Position numbers and translations under genes: made by a program. DNA of 10,846 nucleotides from Perlabentimonas sp034006965. Lineage in GTDB: Bacteria > Bacteroidota > Bacteroidia > Bacteroidales > Tenuifilaceae. Where the stretch lies: the NCBI GenBank assembly GCA_034006965.1, contig JAVERU010000098.1, forward strand, positions 1 to 10,846, written 5' to 3'. Positions 8,843-10,846 of this stretch are shown here, piece by piece. Below the pieces are notes generated by a model that was given only the letters and a program-made list of their open reading frames with translations, had not been told where the DNA came from and searched no databases. Numbering within the stretch: the first letter of the stretch is position 1; each line of letters begins with the position of its first letter.

Positions 8843-8907
8843 ATCCACAGATTTACACAAATTAACGCAAATAATACATTTGTGGATATTTGTGAAAATT
8901 TGTGGAT
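8843..8907 (+). repeat. Long imperfect palindrome (possible intergenic REP-like element or terminator-like hairpin)
   Basis: Bases 8843-8872 can pair with 8878-8907 around a 5-base loop. Of 30 positions, 24 are Watson-Crick pairs and 2 more are G-U pairs. The arms are built from short motifs such as ATCCACA and TTTACACAAAT. The left arm is also present in the first 100-bp copy (8743-8772), so two alternative pairings with the same right arm are possible. No T-run follows the stem, so a simple intrinsic terminator is unlikely. It could stabilise or separate the messages of the GH2 and GH92 genes, or be a member of a dispersed palindromic repeat family. The pairing is seen directly; the function is inference. 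Confidence 0.75.
8852..8882 (+). promoter_or_regulatory. Candidate Bacteroidetes promoter for the second GH92 gene
   Basis: TACATTTG at 8875-8882 matches the Bacteroidetes -7 consensus TAnnTTTG. TTTA at 8852-8855, 19 bp upstream, is a 3-of-4 match to the -33 box TTTG. Transcription would begin about 30 bp ahead of the ATG at 8921. The box overlaps the loop and right arm of the palindrome, so the match could be fortuitous in this AT-rich gap. The same two boxes occur 100 bp upstream in the other repeat copy. Confidence 0.35.
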
Positions 8908-8920
8908 AAAACCAATTAAT

Positions 8921-10846
8921 ATGAACAAAACAAACCTCTTAGCAATTGGTCTGGCGCTACTAGCCACAGCCTGTACAACCATAACAAAAGTTGAAAACCC
9001 TGCTGATTTTGTAAATCCATTTATCGGTACCGATGCACACGGGCACACATACCCCGGTGCTTCAATGCCATTTGGAATGGTACAACTTAGTCCCGATACC
9101 CGCCTTGGCGGCTGGGATGGCGCATCGGGCTACCACTACACCGACTCGGTAATCTACGGTTTTACCCATACCGCCCTTAACGGAACCGGCGTAGGCGACT
9201 ATGGCGATATCCTGCTAATGCCTGTTGTTGGTAAGCCAACAATAGAAAATAGCGAGTATTTATCGCCCTTTCAAAAGAAAAATGAAACGGCCAAAGCTGG
9301 CTACTACAGCGTTTTCCTCGATAAGCCCGAAGTTCTGGCCGAACTCACCACCACAACACGTGTGGGTTACCATCGTTACACCTTTCCTGAATCATCCGAA
9401 GCAAATATTATTATCGACCTAGAGCATAGGGATCGTGTAACCGACTCGTGGATTGAGATTATTAGCGATACACAGATACGCGGAATGCGCCGCTCATCCA
9501 ACTGGGCCAACGATATGGTTTGGTTCTTCCATATGGAGTTCTCCAAGCCATTCGTGCGCAAAGGCGTTGCTAAAGATGATAGTTTTATTGATGGTAATAA
9601 AGCACAAGGCACAAACATAAAGGCTTTCGTTGGATTTGAAACCTCAAAGGATGAAGCCATTGAGGTAAAGGTTGCCCTTTCGGCTGTGGATGCCGAAGGT
9701 GCGCACAAAAATCTAAATGCAGAATTGCCCGGTTGGGGTTTCGATGAAGTGAAGCAAAAAGCATACGATGCCTGGAATAACGAGCTAAGCAAAATAATTG
9801 TTTCGGGTAACTCCGACGAGCAAAAAACAGTTTTCTACACCGCCCTGTACCACGCATTCCTGCAGCCCAACACCTTTATGGATGTGGATAATCGGTATCG
9901 TGGAATGGATAAGCAAATCCACATCGCCGAGGGTTTTACCAACTACACCGTTTTCTCGCTTTGGGACACCTACCGCACGTGGCATCCGCTAATGACCATT
10001 ATTGAGCAGGATCGCACCACCGATTTTATCAACGTAATGCTCGATATGTACCAGAAAGGTGGTTTGCTCCCCATATGGGAACTAGCTGCCAACGAAACCT
10101 ACTGTATGATTGGCAACCACGCCATTTCGGTAATTGCCGATGCCTACACCAAGGGCATCGATGGGTTTGATGCCGATAAAGCGCTACAGGCAATGATTCA
10201 TAGCGCAACACGTGAGCACTTTGGATTGGGAGCATACCAAAAGTACGGCCATATCCCCGGCGATAAGGAGCACGAGTCCATATCGAAAACCCTTGAGTAT
10301 GCATACAACGACTGGTGCATTGCCCTTATGGCAAAACAGATGGGCAAGGACGATATTTACCGCGAGTATATCCACAGGGCACAGTTCTACAAAAACATCT
10401 TCGACCCCACGACAGGATTTATGCGCCCACGCCTTAACGGCGGTTGGCTCACGCCTTTCAATCCCACCACGGTGGATTGGCACTTTACCGAGGCCAACTC
10501 ATGGCAGTACAGCTTTTACGTTCCGCAGGATATTACCGGGCTGTACAAGCTACACGGTGGCAAAGAAAACCTTGCCGCTAAGCTCAATGAGATGTTCGAA
10601 ACCGATAGCAAAATCACCGGAAAAGATCAAAAGGATATTTCTGGATTAATTGGACAGTATGCTCACGGCAACGAGCCCAGCCACCATATGGCCTACCTGT
10701 ACAACTACCTTAATCAACCATGGAAAACGCAGCAGCGTGTGCGCCAAATCATGGATGAGCTTTACACCCATAAGCCCGATGGGCTTAGCGGCAACGAGGA
10801 CTGCGGACAGATGTCGGCGTGGCTAATCATGAGCGCAATGGGTTTT
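8921..10846 (+). CDS. GH92 alpha-mannosidase, probable lipoprotein (second copy; 3' end outside window)
   Basis: The frame is open from the ATG at 8921 to the window end: 642 codons with no stop, lacking roughly the last 100 residues judging from the first GH92. The N-terminus (MNKTNLLAIGLALLATAC) is a lipoprotein signal with Cys18 as the likely lipid anchor. GH92 landmarks in order are NPFIGT (32-37), GHTYPGASMPFG (41-52), GWDGASGYHY with Trp65, GFTHTALNGTGVGDYGDIL, WDTYRTWHPL (348-357), FTEANSWQY with the expected acid Glu524, HGNEPSHH (582-589), and GNEDCGQMSAW with the expected base Asp627. A Trp at the Trp65 position has been linked to alpha-1,2-mannosidase activity in Bacteroides GH92 enzymes; I recall this from the family literature and apply it by eye. 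The 180-bp gap upstream suggests it may be transcribed separately from the GH2 gene. Confidence 0.94.
   Translation, partial: MNKTNLLAIGLALLATACTTITKVENPADFVNPFIGTDAHGHTYPGASMPFGMVQLSPDTRLGGWDGASGYHYTDSVIYGFTHTALNGTGVGDYGDILLMPVVGKPTIENSEYLSPFQKKNETAKAGYYSVFLDKPEVLAELTTTTRVGYHRYTFPESSEANIIIDLEHRDRVTDSWIEIISDTQIRGMRRSSNWANDMVWFFHMEFSKPFVRKGVAKDDSFIDGNKAQGTNIKAFVGFETSKDEAIEVKVALSAVDAEGAHKNLNAELPGWGFDEVKQKAYDAWNNELSKIIVSGNSDEQKTVFYTALYHAFLQPNTFMDVDNRYRGMDKQIHIAEGFTNYTVFSLWDTYRTWHPLMTIIEQDRTTDFINVMLDMYQKGGLLPIWELAANETYCMIGNHAISVIADAYTKGIDGFDADKALQAMIHSATREHFGLGAYQKYGHIPGDKEHESISKTLEYAYNDWCIALMAKQMGKDDIYREYIHRAQFYKNIFDPTTGFMRPRLNGGWLTPFNPTTVDWHFTEANSWQYSFYVPQDITGLYKLHGGKENLAAKLNEMFETDSKITGKDQKDISGLIGQYAHGNEPSHHMAYLYNYLNQPWKTQQRVRQIMDELYTHKPDGLSGNEDCGQMSAWLIMSAMGF

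Larger units (their letters stand above)
8681..8880 (+). repeat. 100-bp tandem duplication spanning the 3' end of the beta-mannosidase gene
   Basis: Bases 8681-8780 are repeated directly at 8781-8880 with a period of exactly 100 bp. I count two differences: A8695 against G8795, and A8704 against T8804. Copy 1 covers the last 20 codons of the GH2 gene, including the stop, and 40 bp of downstream sequence. Copy 2 is a non-coding relic that still reads as the same C-terminus (CKTDLSIDRFKEQLRIMHL) but has no usable start. Both differences fall at third codon positions in the original frame: one is silent (Leu) and the other is Glu to Asp. The boundary has 2 bp of shared sequence (TG), consistent with slippage or a short-homology duplication. 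Confidence 0.97.

Noticed and set aside
8843..8907. Replication origin, suggested by DnaA-like sites and AT-richness
   Set aside because: The sites lie inside a palindromic repeat between two glycosidase genes with no replication genes nearby; I kept it only as a motif observation.
8741..8920. CRISPR array or insertion-sequence end
   Set aside because: There are only two 100-bp copies directly abutting with no spacers, and no transposase, terminal inverted repeat pair around a gene or target duplication is present.
9376..9792. 138-residue open frame on the minus strand
   Set aside because: It lies antisense within the second GH92 gene, whose motifs continue unbroken across it.
10212..10649. 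145-residue open frame on the plus strand
   Set aside because: It is a shifted-frame shadow of the second GH92 gene; the GH92 frame carries the catalytic motifs here.

Overview
This looks like a carbohydrate-utilisation locus of a Bacteroidetes bacterium, probably Bacteroidales-like. The grounds are two GH92 alpha-mannosidases, a Bacteroidetes-type GH20-like C-terminus, weak or absent Shine-Dalgarno sites, and a TAnnTTTG promoter-like box. I cannot name the species. All genes are on the + strand and every gene-bearing stretch is tightly packed.

Layout: (1) 3-512, the 3' end of an exported glycosidase, probably a GH20 beta-hexosaminidase, with an F5/8 type C-like domain. (2) 522-1553, a LacI-family regulator. 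(3) 1558-2736, an FHS/FucP-type MFS sugar transporter. (4) 2746-3852, a ROK-family sugar kinase lacking the usual zinc motif. (5) 3881-6190, a GH92 alpha-mannosidase with a signal peptide. (6) 6206-8740, a GH2 beta-mannosidase, probably a lipoprotein. (7) 8741-8920, the only sizeable gap, holding half of a 100-bp tandem duplication, a 30-bp-stem palindrome and a promoter-like box. (8) 8921 to the window end, a second, divergent GH92 alpha-mannosidase, probably a lipoprotein, cut off by the window.

How they fit together: the GH92 enzymes would trim alpha-mannose from N-glycans or other mannans. The GH2 enzyme would cleave the Man-beta-1,4-GlcNAc bond of the N-glycan core. The GH20-like enzyme would act on beta-linked GlcNAc. 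The MFS permease would import the released monosaccharide, the ROK kinase would phosphorylate it, and the LacI protein would sense a sugar ligand. No SusC/SusD pair lies within the window. The genes from 3 to 8740 are separated by only 4-28 bp and are probably co-transcribed; the last GH92 may have its own promoter.

I saw no RNA genes, CRISPR arrays, insertion sequences or wholly unprecedented system. The most unusual items are the duplicated end of the beta-mannosidase gene with its palindromic intergenic element, and the non-canonical ROK kinase.
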